Assembly (NCBI GenBank): GCA_015680905.1
Contig: CM027377.1
Location: 31,582,501-31,646,500 of the forward strand
From: Coptis chinensis
Taxonomy: Eukaryota > Streptophyta > Magnoliopsida > Ranunculales > Ranunculaceae
Direction: 5' to 3'
DNA length: 64,000 nucleotides
In this document: positions 10,445 through 22,636 of the stretch, piece by piece
Position numbering within the stretch: the stretch's first letter is position 1
How the letters are laid out: each line of letters opens with the position of its first letter
Position numbers and translations under genes: made by a program
Notes under the pieces: generated by a model
Seen by the model: only the letters and a program-made list of their open reading frames with translations
Told to the model about the DNA's origin: nothing
The model's database searches: none

Positions 10445-12980
10445 TTAAGTCTTCATAATCAAGTTTTCTACTAAAGACTTTTCAATAGATAACATAGCTA
10501 ATCCATTTAATCTTTCTTGAGACATGCTTGATCGAAGGTAAGATTTGATCAATTTCAGCTTTGAAAAACTTCTTTCTGCAGATGCGACGGTAACTGGTAT
10601 AGTCAACAAAATTCTATATGCAACCCAAGCATTTGGAAAACAATTATCCCGTGACTTCAAATGATTTAGCACGTCCATTGCTTTCTTTGTGTTATCTGGT
10701 AAAAATTCTCTCATGATTCTTAACTCTGAAAATAAATCTATCCCGTCAATATTAGAAACACCGTCATGTCTCAAAAACTCTTCAAGATTAATGCAAGAAG
10801 TCTTTAAGCTATTTATATCTGCAACCTTTAACTTCTCTAAATCAAACAAGAACCCAAAAAAATTCTCATACACTTCGAACTGCTCAAATCTACTCGTGAA
10901 TGAAAAAAGAGCTTGGTCTACTATGAATAAGAAGTAGTTAACTCGAAATGATTCTTCAGCTGATTGTGTCACTTCTTCACTAACATTCTCGTCGAACTGT
11001 TTTTTTCTACAAATAATCCGTCTTTCACAAAAAACTGGTTGAATTTCCATCATAGTTGCAATATCCTTAGCTTCTGTTATTGCTTCTTCGAATCCAGTTT
11101 CTCTATACATCTCAAAAACATAAATAAGTCTTTTCATTTCATGTATGCCCACATCAATCTGCATGCCTTCAGTTCGAAAGTTTTTGCTAATAGAGTTAAC
11201 AACAAAAAGTAAATAATGCCAAATTACTATGGCAAGCAAAAACTCAAAACTCTCAATTTCATATATCGCTAGTGACTCAGCTTCACTCTTTGTTTTAGGA
11301 CCATCACTGTTTTCAGCCAAGTAAACTAACGCATCTCTTATTTTCGGAGCTTGATGTTTAACTGCACGAACACTGTCTACGCGACTCTCCCAGTGTGTTG
11401 CTGACAACGACTTTAGCGAGAGACCTTACTTGGGCTTCACATCTTTCACATGATCTTTAAACACTTTCCACCTCTTTGTGGAAGACGAAAATAATGAATA
11501 GATTCGTTGAACCACTCTAAAAAAAGATATAGCTCTTGAACAAGAGCTAGCCATATCACAAAGAGCAAGATTCAGACTATGACAACCACATGGGGTGTAT
11601 AAGGCTCTAGGGTTTATTTCAAGTAGTCTATTTTGAACTCCTTTGTGTTTTCCTTTCATATTAGATCTATTGTCATAACCCTGCCCTCTTATATCACCAA
11701 TATCAATGTCAAGAGTGTTCAAAACATTTTTGAGTGTATGGAAAAGGCTCAGTCTTGATGTGTCATCCACCTTCAAAAATCCTAAAAAGAACTCTTCAAC
11801 CTTTGGGCAACTTGATGTAACATCTACAAATCGAATCACAAGCGACATTTGCTCTTCATGACTAATATCCGGTGTACAATCAAGTATTACTAAAAAGTAC
11901 GTGGCTTCTTTGATTTTCTGGACAATGGTTTTCTTCACCTCACTTGCTAACAATTCTATTAACTCATTTTGAATCTTGTGGCTAAGATAATGATAATGGA
12001 TTTTTTTACTTTGAATGCGCCGAATGTGCTCTTTCAGTATTGGATCAAATTCAGCAATCATTTCAATTAAACTTAAAAAAATCTCATTATTCTCATCATA
12101 ATTAAATCTTCTCATTCTTCCCACGAAAAGCCAAATTACCTTTAGCAAGTGCTTTCACTAAAGCAAGTATTCGTAGTAACACTTGTTGTCAATGTTCCCT
12201 CTCTTTGCTGATTTCCATCTTCTTGCATTTTTTTTGTTAATTGTTTCATTCTTGTCAAATATCTTATTTAGTTCATACCAACTATTCCAATAAAGAAGAT
12301 GCTCTGGAGATGATTGATGCTCTGAAAGCCTTCTACTTAGGTTATGCCAGTCACAATACCTTTCACTGTCCAATTGAGAAGTGTTCGTGTGTTGCTTGAA
12401 CAACTTACAACAAAAACAAAAGACCTTGTCCAAAGAAACAGAATATACAAGCCAAGTTCTATCTTCTTTAAATCCATTTGGCATTATTCAAGTGTAATGC
12501 TTCGAAGAGAAATGTCTGCCAAGGTGATTTTTGGGAAAATCAACATTAGTAATTTTTATAAGACTCTTTTCGACAAGTAAATATCTAAGATTTTGATAAA
12601 TATTATCCCAATTTGCTGGATCAAAGTAGTGGACAGGTACATGTTATGTATTCTCATTTGTATTTTGATCGATATCATCATTCATTAAAGGCTCATCATT
12701 ATCATTCACCAAAGGTTCAATATTTTCATTCACTAAAGATTCAACATCTTCATTCACCAAAGCTTCAACATCTTCGTTCAATTCATGCTCTCCATTATCA
12801 TCGTCATTCCTTTTTTCGACATCAACCATTGTTTCACTTAAACTTTTTACTTGTCATTTGTTACCAAAAAAATTTATTATATCTCCCCTTTGGAATTGAG
12901 CGGCATCGTCTAATCTTTGCTTCTTTTTTCTTTTCTCAGAACCAGAATGATACTTTATAGTTGGAGGATTCGGAGGTATG
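10445..12980 (-). pseudogene. Broken hAT transposase, zinc finger MYM-type 1-like
   Basis: Read on the minus strand, the pieces in order are: a basic N-terminus (SEKRKKKQRLDDAA), acidic repeats, a TTF-type zinc finger region (LDKVFCFCCKLF near 12430), a DUF4371 core ([39 protein letters not shown] near 11560-11880), and the hAT dimerisation tail ([19 protein letters not shown] near 10510-10590). It is interrupted by frame changes near 12150-12170, a stop near 11427 and a stop near the TTF start. In intact relatives this protein cuts and rejoins the element's ends in the nucleus. It is a DNA-transposon relic, not a host gene. Confidence 0.88.
12644..12830 (-). repeat. 27-bp repeats coding acidic nonapeptides
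   Basis: The N-terminal part of the hAT-1 transposase contains four or five copies of a 27-base unit whose minus-strand reading gives repeats of the kind LVNEDVES, LVNENIEP, LVNDNDEP. The plus strand shows TTCACCAAAG/TTCATTCACTAAAG recurring. Confidence 0.8.
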
Positions 12981-13630
12981 ATGACAGACTGACAAGTGAC
13001 AATTAAAATTCACAAACAGTCAAACAATGATATGGTTAATTAAAAAATCACCACAACCCCAGCTAACACACAAAATACATACATAACAATAGCTATTAAT
13101 GTCTAGTCATCTCAAACTAAAAGAAAATGGAATTAAATAGAAGTATAGAACCATAGAATAGTTTAAAAAATACTTACTTTGGAAATAAGTATGATTAAAG
13201 CTTTAAGGAATTAATATGTATCAATTAATTAAAGTAGTAAACAAAAAACTACTACTTATTTGGGAGTTGCAGGTATATTGTTAAAAGAGATAGAAGTGGA
13301 GTCCAAGTTGGAGAACTAGAGAGACCTTGGAGAATTGCAAAAACCGAGAGATTGAGAGGAGAAGTGGAGTCGCCAGTCGTGGAGAACAAGTCTGAAGCCT
13401 ATGTACAGTTCGATAGGGGGTTTTTTTTTTGATAAAGTATCGATGAGGTTTTGCCCTTTTGGGCTTTATGTAATATGTGATTAATGATTTTCGTTTGTGC
13501 CAAATGTTGGGCCAAAAAAAAACAGCAGGATGTTTGTTTGCTAAAGTCTTTTTGGACCGAAAAAAAAATAGTTGACCACAATTGCTTCCAGCCATGGGGG
13601 CCTTAATTTTAGGCCAAAGTTTGGGGCCCC

Positions 13631-13640
13631 AGCCGGCCGC
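13631..13640. repeat. Target-site duplication of the MULE (left copy)
   Basis: AGCCGGCCGC occurs just before the left MULE end and again at 17602-17611 just after the right end. The two are identical. Mutator elements make 8 to 11 bp duplications. Confidence 0.9.
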
Positions 13641-16600
13641 GAGAAAAAATTTGCTCCTTGGGCTATATGCTCATTGTGTCATTGTCCAACCGCAACTAGC
13701 CATGTGTCATTTTTTTCTCTCACCTCACACAAGTTTAACAGAGACGGAACTCTCAATTAGAAAACTAACTGACCGAAATAAATTAATAAAATTGAACCAC
13801 AAAATAAGGAATCTATGAATCCTAGATATTTGGGCGGGATATCTCTCCCTCTCTCTTTTCTGTTTGTCCCTCCAACTTCTCCACTTCGTCTCTTTCCTTT
13901 TCTCTCTAACTCACAAAAAAGAACAACAAAATAAAAGAAAAAGACATTCCTCAACCCAGATGGACAACAATGAAACAAAAATCCAAAGTACTACTGATAG
14001 TGGCGAAAGTATGATTGGACTGACATTTGATTCGGAAGAAGAAGCCTATGATTTTTACAATTTGTATGCGAGGGCTACTGGATTTAGTATAAGGAAAAAT
14101 CAAATGAGTAAGAACAAAGACGGAAAGATAACTCGAAGGCAACTAACATGTTCCTTTGAAGGTGAATACCATAAGAAAAGTACTCCAGTGAAGAAAAGAG
14201 CAGTAAGAAGAACATGGTGTGAAGCAATGTTGGAAATTAGACTTGTTGATGGTGGAAACTATACCGTTACGAATTTCAAAGAGGGGCATAATCATAACCT
14301 TGAACCTCCATCCAGAGTTCATCAATTAAGATCACAACGAGGCATTGAACCTTCTCAAGAAGACATCATTTTCAATATGCGAGCTGCTGGAATTGGGCCT
14401 AGTGCCATATACGCTTTCTTTCGTGCCGAAGCAGGTGGAAGCCGGAACTTAAATTTTACTCGAACAGATTCTAATAATCTTGCTCAGAGAAGGCGTATCG
14501 ATTTTCTAAAGTAGGGGGATGCAAATTGTCTTCTTAGTTATTTTCAAAGTAAGCAAAAAGTCAACAAGTCTTTTTTTTTTAAGCTCATGACAGATGATGA
14601 TAATCGTATATCAGGTTGTTTTTGGTGTGATGCGAAATCGAGAATCGACTATAATTTTTTTGGTGACGTTATCTCTTTTGACACCACATATAACACCAAC
14701 AATTATAATATGATTTGTGCTCCAATAGCAGGGGTGAACAACCATGGGCGCATTACCTATTCAGATGTGGACTACTCGTTAATGAAACTACAGACTCATT
14801 TGTTTGGTTATTCCAGAGGTTCTTGGAAGCTATGGGAGGAAAACATCCGAAAACAATATTCACAGATCAAGCTCAGTCAATGGCAAATGCAATTGAAATA
14901 GTATTTCCAGGTACGCACCATAGATTATGCTTGTGGCATATTTTTTTAAATGCTTCAAAGCACTTAAAACACGTTTATATGCAACATACCTTCTTTCCAA
15001 AGAGAGATGAAAATGTGCGATATATGAACCGTGAGACAAGAGAAGAATTCAAACAAGTTGGACGGTTGCTTGAAAAATATGGACTAGTAGAAAATGAGTG
15101 GTTGAAGGGTTTGTACAAAGTGCACAAGAAGTGGGCTCAAGTGTATGGAAGCTCGAAGTTTTGTGCGGGTATAACAACAACTCAAAGAAGTGAGAGTGTG
15201 AACAGTTTCTTAAAGAAGTTCTTCCCAAGAACAATAATTCTCCTCAGCGAGTTCATCGAACAAGATGACCGAAAGTGTTGGCGGATAGACGGAAAAAAGA
15301 AGCTGAAGAAGCAAAGAGGTCACATCAATTCTTACCTCCACTTCGATCACACTGGAAGCTAGAACTTCAAGCTTCACGGACATATACTCGGAAGATATTT
15401 GGAGAATTCCAGAATGAATTAGTTCATTTGATTGATTGGGATTTGGAATTCATTGAGGACGATGGCACAACAAAGACATATAAAGTTATTCCAGTTGATG
15501 ACCGTCAAAGATCTCGCACTGTTACGTATGTTCCTCTAACTCAGATGTTAAATTGTAGTTGCAAAAAGTTTGAGTTCACTGGAGTATTATGTGGACATGT
15601 TTTGAAGTTGGTACGCAGCTTACGATGGCTTGAATTGCCATCAAAATATTACTTGAATAGGTGGAGGAAAGATGCTACATCAAATTTTATTATTGATACT
15701 GATGGAGATGTTATTAGACATGACCTGGATCCCTTTGTGTCAGCACGACATAGTGAACTCATGCACATTGCACAATCTATTGTTATAAAAGCAACAATGT
15801 CGAGTGATGCATTTAATTTGGCCAAAGATGAATTGCTCCGTGTCAAACAAAAATTTTTATCCATCCTCCAGCCTGAAAGAGGGAGTGGTAAGAAGGTTTT
15901 AGAAAATAATGTTGATGATCCAATAACAAAGAGGTGACCCTAAACCGAGAAAAGAAAAAAGTCAACCCAAAGGCGTAATCAAGGATCCAAAGGGAAAAAG
16001 AACAACAAAAAAGGCAAGGAATTCAAAGAAGATAAACTTACAACCTGGTAAGTTTGTGAGTATTATACTATTTGTATTATTTAGCTTTTAGTGAAATATG
16101 TAATAAGTTATTGATATTGCTTTGTTGGTGTTGCAGGGGAAAACGAAGAAAATAACGCTGAAAGTAACATTATGCAAGCAATACACGTTGGGGAAACAGT
16201 TGATATGCCTAGTACTGAACCTTATCATCAAATAGGGAGGCTGAACTCAATCCATCAAATGGGGCATACAAGCTCGCACCTTGCAGGCAACAATCAATCA
16301 CCTTCAGAGGTAAAGTGTTTATGGAAATATTAGTTCATTACTCACCGTGTTGACAACACCCATGTATTATCAGTTCCTCTTAATTAAGTAGCTAAATTTC
16401 TTTGAATTGGCAGCAACCAAATCCGGTTCGAATGCTTAACTTTGCAGACTGATGGGACCTATAGTAGTGCCACCTACGTTCAGCCAATTTTTGACAAGAA
16501 CCTGGTATTGAAACCAAAAGCAGTTTTATCTACTGGGAATATTCTCCTGTTATCTCCAAGCATTCTGGCAACATGACAGAAATACTTTTGTGAAAGGGCA

Positions 16601-17601
16601 TGTGGTTTGTTGATGCCACTAAAAGTATGGGATCAACTGATGGGGATGCTTTTGTGAAAGGGCAAGTGACGTACACGGTGAAATATGAGCTGGTAATTAT
16701 GCCCATGCTTACGATCTCTACCATCACTTTGCTTAACGTCTAGGAGGTCAACTCCCTTGAGGAAAAGAGTGTGATTACGAAATAGAGGAGGTTACTGAGA
16801 AACTATTGTCTAAAGAACTTTAACTTGGATGATCATTGTCTATGTATATATTGTGATTTTTATTTTTATTCTATCTGTATATAGGACTTGAACTAATGAA
16901 GGCGGCCTTGCAGTCAAAGAGTGTTTTAACGGGCATTTTTCTTATGAAGAAAGTGAATCCAAAAAATTTTAAATCTTTTAATTAGATTTAGTCATTGTGT
17001 TATAATGGTTAGGAAATGAACGATCTATTTGAATATATCCAGACTTTACTCTTTCGCTCTTTGTCAAATGTTAATGTCTTCCCGACCAGAAAGATATATA
17101 GTTATTCACTTTTGTTGGTTCCAAAAATATTACATATTGTTGCACTTCATGAAATGATACTGTTCTCTTTCAAACTAAATGTCAAAGCCTAGTACATTTT
17201 CAATGTTTTTGAAACTATATACTTTGGGTTTTTGTTTTATCATTGTCCATATGGGGTGAGGAATGCTAATTGTGTCTTTTTCTTTTCTTTCTTTGTTTTT
17301 TTTATCGTGTTTTTTTCTTTTTGTTTTGTGAGTTAGAAAGAAAAGGAGAGAAACGAAGTGGAGAAGTTGGAGGGACGAACAGAAAAGAGAGAGGGAGAGA
17401 TATCCCGCCCAAATATCTAGGATTCATAGATTCCTTATTTTGTGGTTCAATTTTATTAATATATTTCGTTCAGTTAGTTTTCTAATTGAGAGTTCCGTCT
17501 CTGTTAAACTTGTGTGAGGTGAGAGAAAAAAATGACACATGGCTAGTTGCGGTTGGACAATGACACAATGAGTATATAGCCCAAGGAGCAAAAAAATTCT
17601 C
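13641..17601 (+). mobile_element. Mutator-like element (FAR1-type MULE) nested in hAT-1
   Basis: The two ends are long inverted repeats of about 275 bases (13641-13920 and 17325-17601, reversed), both starting GAGAA at the outer edge and continuing through TTGCTCCTTGGGCTATA. A perfect 10-bp duplication flanks them. A FAR1-like transposase is on the plus strand inside. The repeats look more than 90% alike by eye, so the insertion seems fairly recent, and it must be younger than the hAT it entered. The transposase is interrupted several times, so this copy would need help to move. Confidence 0.92.
13960..16320 (+). pseudogene. Degenerate FHY3/FAR1-like MULE transposase
   Basis: The start MDNNETKIQ at 13960 follows the left inverted repeat. 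In order: the FAR1 DNA-binding region (SEEEAYDFYNLYARATGFSIR, CEAMLEIRLVDGG, FKEGHNHNL; about 14020-14310), the MULE catalytic region (DVISFDTTYNTNNYNM near 14665, ETTDSFVWLFQRFLEAMGG, IFTDQAQSMANAI, CLWHI near 14930), and a SWIM zinc finger (CSCKKFEFTGVLCGHVLK near 15555-15610). A stop near 14513 and frame changes near 14755, 15280 and 15935 break it. The C-terminal tail seems to continue with introns to about 16320 or beyond. The FAR1 family includes tamed transcription factors, but the intact inverted repeats mark this copy as a transposon. Confidence 0.88.
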
Positions 17602-17649
17602 AGCCGGCCGCCTATGCGGACTGTCCTCAGGGCTGGCCCTGGTTTTATG

Positions 17650-18715
17650 CTTGTGGAGATTGAAGAAAATTTTGAGTAATGGTATGAATATTTGGGCCTT
17701 AATGGGTTTTGCTCTTTACAACTAACTCATCTATCTAATAAAAATAGTCGGTGTGGGGCGGTAGGTTTCTATCCGGCGGCTACAAATCTTCTTCACAAGT
17801 TATGACACAGGAGATCCATAGGTTTCCATCCGACGGCTACAAATCTTTTTCACAAATTATGACACAGGAGATCTAAAGGCTTATAGGGTATGAGCATGAT
17901 AAGAAAGGGCAACAAAAATAATAAATTATTATTGAAGTCAACAAAGACTGAAACTTTTGGTATGCGGTTGGGCCTTTTTAGTCGAGTTTCTGCTGGGCGG
18001 GCTTCGGTTGGACTTTTCAGTGCCGTACTGCACGGGCTATGTACTAGTACAAAATAAAATAGAAGTTTAAACATCGTGTGTTACTCAAAAACCCTTCCTA
18101 ACAGTGTCATAGTTTTCAATTCAGGAATGAATACTTCTTAATTCCTTGGCTTTACATGGGTCACGTTACATTGCTGCAGCTTGTATCTGCAATTTAAACT
18201 CTACAAGAGTCAAGTATTTTAGGAGAACAGATTTTGCAGCATTTGTAGCTTTATATGCCGTTTTCTCTTGCAACATTTTGTCGATATAAACTTCTATAAG
18301 CGCTAATACATATCAATTAGGAGAATCTGTTAGTGCATTAAAGATGTATGTGGTGGAGAGCTAAGATGGTGCCATTGTCCGCATGTTAATTCCCCTCCTC
18401 TCCCTGGTGTTGCAGTTTTTCTTGGATCTGCTCCTCGATCTAGTGCCATTGATAATAAAGCAAAAATCAGAAGTTTGTCACGTATATATATCGATGAACG
18501 GGGTACATTTCTTGCCTCTATATAAGATAAGAAATAGATTGAAAAAATTGACTATATTCACGTTTATCCTCGTTGTCGTTGTGGGGGAAGCTGGGAGGAG
18601 TATGGGGATGAAATTTTGAACACTTTATGTTCTTTTGGCAGAATTCCCACCCATATATAATTTTTGTTAGGGCAGAGAAAGATTCAGTGTCCAAGGAAGC
18701 GTTTCGATATGAAAG
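17650..18715. other. Intergenic space between hAT-1 and the MITE
   Basis: No gene is supported. It contains a two-copy 57-bp tandem duplication at about 17763-17876 (unit starting AGGTTTC(T/C)ATCCG and ending CACAGGAGATC). The remainder is AT-rich. Confidence 0.6.
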
Positions 18716-18718
18716 TTA

Positions 18719-19181
18719 GAGCATTCCCAATGCAAACAACTTTTTTTCATCTCCACGTAGAACTATTTCCCCTCTTTGCTACATTTGTGGTGAAAAACAA
18801 GAAAAAAAGTTGCCCAATGCAGATGTGACTTTAAACCTCGGACGGAATGTTTAATTCTGTTTAAATGTAAAAATTGAAAAAACGCGCCGAACGGAATGAT
18901 CCCATCCGAAATTAAAAAAAAAAAAAAACCGAAAAAACAAGCGGGATGGAATGAAACATTCCGTATGAAAAAAAAAAAACCGAAATTTTTATAAAAAAAA
19001 AAACACACAAAAGACGGAATAAAACATTCCGTCCGAAACTCACAGCTTAGTGAAAATCTCAGTAACAAGACTTGCTACCCTCATTGTGACTTTGTCACCC
19101 TTGTATTGGGCAAAGACTTTTTGGTATTCAAAGGTGAAAACTCTCAATTTCCCTTCATAGTGATTTGCATTAGAAATGCTC
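18719..19181. mobile_element. PIF/Harbinger-like MITE
   Basis: The left end GAGCATTCCCAATGCAAAC pairs with the reverse of the right end, GAGCATTTCTAATGCAAAT. TTA flanks both ends (18716-18718 and 19182-19184), the usual Harbinger duplication. It is 463 bp with no coding capacity. Its interior holds several copies of CGGAATG and CATTCCG in opposite orientations (18839-19040), so it can fold. A Harbinger source is inferred from TSD and terminus style. Confidence 0.8.
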
Positions 19182-19184
19182 TTA

Positions 19185-19992
19185 GTGATTAGTTTGCAAA
19201 ACTGACTTTGTGTGTCTGTATGTTATTCTGGCTAAACCCTGATATGTATATCCAACTACACCGATGAAAGAAAGGATTTGGAAGCCGTAAATACTAAATA
19301 CTAATGGCGGCGGGGGCAACATTTGGGACAGCAAACTTCCCCATAGAAATAGAGAACCAAAGAGCTATTCATGTAACTGTAGAACGGGTAGATATCAAGC
19401 GGTTTGCACTCTGCAACTCTAAACCAATATGAGAATGTACAGTAAAGAACAAAAAGAAAGCATACCTTGGTTGGATATTGACTCTATTTGTTGTTATTAT
19501 GGACATTGATTCAATTTTGGGTCGTTCATAATTCCTAATTATTACAATTAGTTCCACTTAGCATAAAATTAAAAAGCTTTGCTCATATATGTTTAACCCA
19601 AGCCACACCTTGGTCGGATCATTGGTGAGCTGGACGCATTCGAGTTCGTACTCGTATGTCATGTGTTGTGAGTGTTTATCTCAAGATCACAGGAACTAGC
19701 ATCTCATTATACGTAAAAAGTGATTAATTATATACTACATTATTGTAGATAACTGAGAAACCTATGTTTGAGCAGTAAAATCACAAAAACAGACCAAGTC
19801 ATGCAATTCTAAAAAGTATTGACAAGATTTCATTGTATACCGATCTGTACTCTCATTTAAAGCACAGTATGGGAGCAAAGGTTTAATAATCCCAATCTTC
19901 ACTTTCCAAAACAGAAATACAACTTCCCTTGCATATGAACCGTACATCTAGATACAACCAGCATATGAGAAGGGAATGATATAGATCGTACC
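19185..19992. other. 3' flank of the first BOI-like gene
   Basis: No gene is seen. From about 19690 to 19992 the sequence resembles the 3' flank of the second BOI-like gene (33900-34160), for instance AACTAGCATCTC and AGATACAACCAGCAT in the same order. The duplication that made the pair therefore included 3' sequence. Confidence 0.6.
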
Positions 19993-22284
19993 TCATGACA
20001 TGTATACCTGAACACTCCCCGACTTCATTGACTGACAAATAGGGCATGCATCAACAAATCCTTCACAATTATTGCAAAGACAGAGGTGCCTACAAGGCAG
20101 TAAAAGAACGGAGACCTCCTTCACCTTGCACGCCCTGCACGTCATTTGGTCCTTCGATCCCAGATGGTTTCCATATGAGGGATTCCCAGATCCACCATGG
20201 ATCCTGCGAGGATTGTTCTGATCAATAATTGAAGAGGCTGCATCATCGACCTCACTGTCACCACAACCTTCCTTCAATCGGTCAGCACCCTGTGCAATGG
20301 CTTGTCTGAGGTTGTTCTTAAGGACATTGACCACTGATTCATTGTACTTTGCTCTGTACTGCCAGGACTGTGCTTCCACTGCAACCTGATTTATTCTCTC
20401 AACCAATTCCCTGTTCTTACGGTTCATGTTCTCTATCTCTAAATCTTTCTCCCTCAACTTCTTGCTGGCCCCTTTCTCGATGGTACTAAGAAAAGAAGCC
20501 ATGTGTCTCTGCTTCATTTCCCTTACTCCTTTTGCAATGTGGTCTTCCTGTTGTTTACCAAGAGTTTTATCTTAAGCATGGTTTCAGCTATTTGAAATAA
20601 AATGCACCAAGAGCAATTAGATCGTGATAATTGGTAAATGAAAAGCATGCCGAGGATTGACACTAAAATTTGTCAAAACCCACGTTGAACAGATGTTTAT
20701 TGCCATACCCTTGAAAGGACTACTCTTGTTCTTCTACCATAACTTTTCAACTCCACAAAAGCAAATTGAATAATTTCTTGGCAACAACTAAGTATATTCT
20801 GATTATACTTTATTGTGAGACTCACTATACCTGTATTTTTTTTTTTCTATTCTCTATTCTTTGGGAGCCAAAGCCACTTTTGCCCTATGTTACATGGACA
20901 CACCATATTTGAAAAATAGTCTGTGTCGGATACGTATCTACGTGACCGAGTCGGAACACACATGGACACATATTGTATGTGATATACATAAATTTTGTAT
21001 ATTTCACTGTGCCAAACACTTCATATCCACGTCAGCTGCAGACACAATTGTCCGTGTCAATGTAACTTCGCTTTTGCCTAAGAGTAAGAAAATTGCATTT
21101 CTTTTTTTGTTTGCTTTCATTTTTGTGTCTATTTTTGGTGATCAGCTCAAAAAAGGAAAAAAGACAAAATAGTACCTGAATACGGATGTATTGGTCTAAT
21201 TCTTCCTTCTGTCTATTAATCTCAGTCCTCAGATTATCACCAAGAGAAAGGACGAAAGGATGAGCAGCCCCATGTACACTAGTAGAGGTCATACATGAGT
21301 TATGCTCGTCATCGTCATATGAGAGTCTCAGCCCCGTTGATACAGGATTTGGGTTAGGAATAAAGGCTGAACGGTCAACCTCCTCTTGATAGAAGTTATT
21401 ATTCAAGGAAATCTGAAGCTTTTGCTGGCTTGATATATCTTCTGACTCCCTGCAGCGTTTCATTGGCCGCCTCAATGTAGAGACATGCTCGTTTCCAACA
21501 TAGTTAACTGGGTCAAGGCCAGAGGCTGCTTGCACTATACATTTGAATATTGGAAGATGAGTTAATAGATCAGCCAAGACAAAATAGTCAAGTGCTAAGA
21601 AGATCAACAGTGAAAATCCAGATAAATCATGATTACACTATAAAGCTCATCATAAACAGTGGTAACTTAAACTGTCTGAGAAATGGAAATATATATGCCA
21701 TGACAAATGAAAACATGAAGAAGTAAAAAGAAATAAGCCCCTCCAATGTAGAATCTGAAAACCATCTTAAAACCACACCCTTAGACAGTCAAAAGAGAGA
21801 AATATACAGACTCATGAAAGTCCAACGTGAGTGTCTACGAATTACGTTTACAAATCATAATTACATAAGTGAGTGCCAATGCAAACTCCCAAACCCCACC
21901 CAAGATGCCATGCCTCAAATACCCAAATGTACAAGTGTATGTGTGTGTGGGAGGGTGGGGAAAAAAAAAATTGCCCACATTAACACTAGGCTCTTTTTAA
22001 TCTAGTGGGCAACTAAATATTTGGCCATTATAATTAAGTTTGATTGCATTTTTGACAAGTAGGAAAATTTTGGTAAATCTACCCACAATGGATAACTTTG
22101 GCCACATTAGCCCACTATACAAAACATTCTTAAGAAAATACAACTTACGATTTCCAAATAACTGGAGCTGCTGCTTAGAGGTAATAGTAGTATCATCCTG
22201 AAATTGATTATTATTATTATTATTCTCCTCTAGAAATACAGGAAATACATGATGATGATTATTATTATTCCCACCGCCATACAT
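19993..22284 (-). CDS. BOI/BRG-like RING E3 ubiquitin ligase, copy 1
   Basis: Three coding exons: 22284-22149, 21534-21176 and 20547-19993, all GT-AG and in phase, giving 349 aa. The N-terminus (MYGGGNNNNHHHVFPVFLEE) has Asn and His runs. A conserved stretch follows (KRCRESEDISSQQKLQISLNN), then a coiled-coil region at about 185-260 (KKLREKDLEIENMNRKNREL, AQSWQYRAKYNESVVNVLKNN). A C3HC4 RING closes it: C302, C305, C317, H319, C323, C326, C333, C336, ending VQVYMS. The family includes Arabidopsis BOI and BRG1-3 and petunia SBP1. These bind partners through the coiled coil and add ubiquitin, restraining cell death, pathogen response and gibberellin signalling, or binding S-RNase. All RING ligands are present. 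A leader intron is likely (about 22297-22364). Copy 2 is at 36369-34161. Confidence 0.92.
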
Positions 22285-22636
22285 CTCTTCCTCCTGAAAA
22301 GAAAAAAAATAAACTTAGAAAATGACCATATAAAAAAGAACATATATAAAGATCCAATCTAATACCTTTAGAAACCGATGAAACGTTCCCGATCTTTGGT
22401 TGACCTGGAGATCCGGTGGTGGTGGTATGTGCTAGTAAACCAGACGACTTGTTGTTCCAGTTCTAGTTGTTGTTTGTTTGTTTGTTGGTTGGTTGGTTGA
22501 TTGAATCAAGGGGTAAGGTAAGGACCTTCCCCATTTTCTCTCTCTCTATAGCCCATACTACCAAATTTCGTAATATATATTTTTTCGGCATGCCACTCAA
22601 TTTTACGATTTTAAGGAACTACTTATCGATATATCA
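22285..22636 (-). promoter_or_regulatory. Leader and remaining proximal promoter of BOI-like copy 1
   Basis: On the minus strand a likely leader intron ends CTTTTCAG just before GAGGAAGAG-ATG, with a possible donor AAAG|GTATTAG near 22364. TTGTTTG and TTGG repeats lie at 22460-22500 and a CT run near 22545. Only about 350 bases separate the ATG from the probable Helitron end at 22637, so the element now supplies the distal promoter. Confidence 0.5.

Larger units (their letters stand above)
10196..17641 (-). mobile_element. hAT transposon (TTF/DUF4371 type) interrupted by a MULE
   Basis: The left terminus reads CAGGGGCGGCCCTGAG; the reverse complement of the right terminus reads CAGGGCCAGCCCTGAG (14 of 16 alike). 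An 8-bp target duplication flanks both. Its minus-strand transposase lies at about 12980-10445. A Mutator-like element (13641-17601) sits between the transposase start and the right terminus. Without it the hAT is about 3.5 kb, a normal size. The transposase is broken, so this copy is not autonomous. Both terminal zones carry GGGGCC-type sequence common in plant hAT elements. Confidence 0.85.

Noticed and set aside
10689-11212. Two plus-strand open frames of 82 codons
   Set aside because: They are shadows on the opposite strand of the hAT-1 transposase.
13864-13959. Upstream extension of the MULE transposase from a TTG-type start
   Set aside because: This part lies in the inverted repeat; the ATG at 13960 begins family-like sequence.
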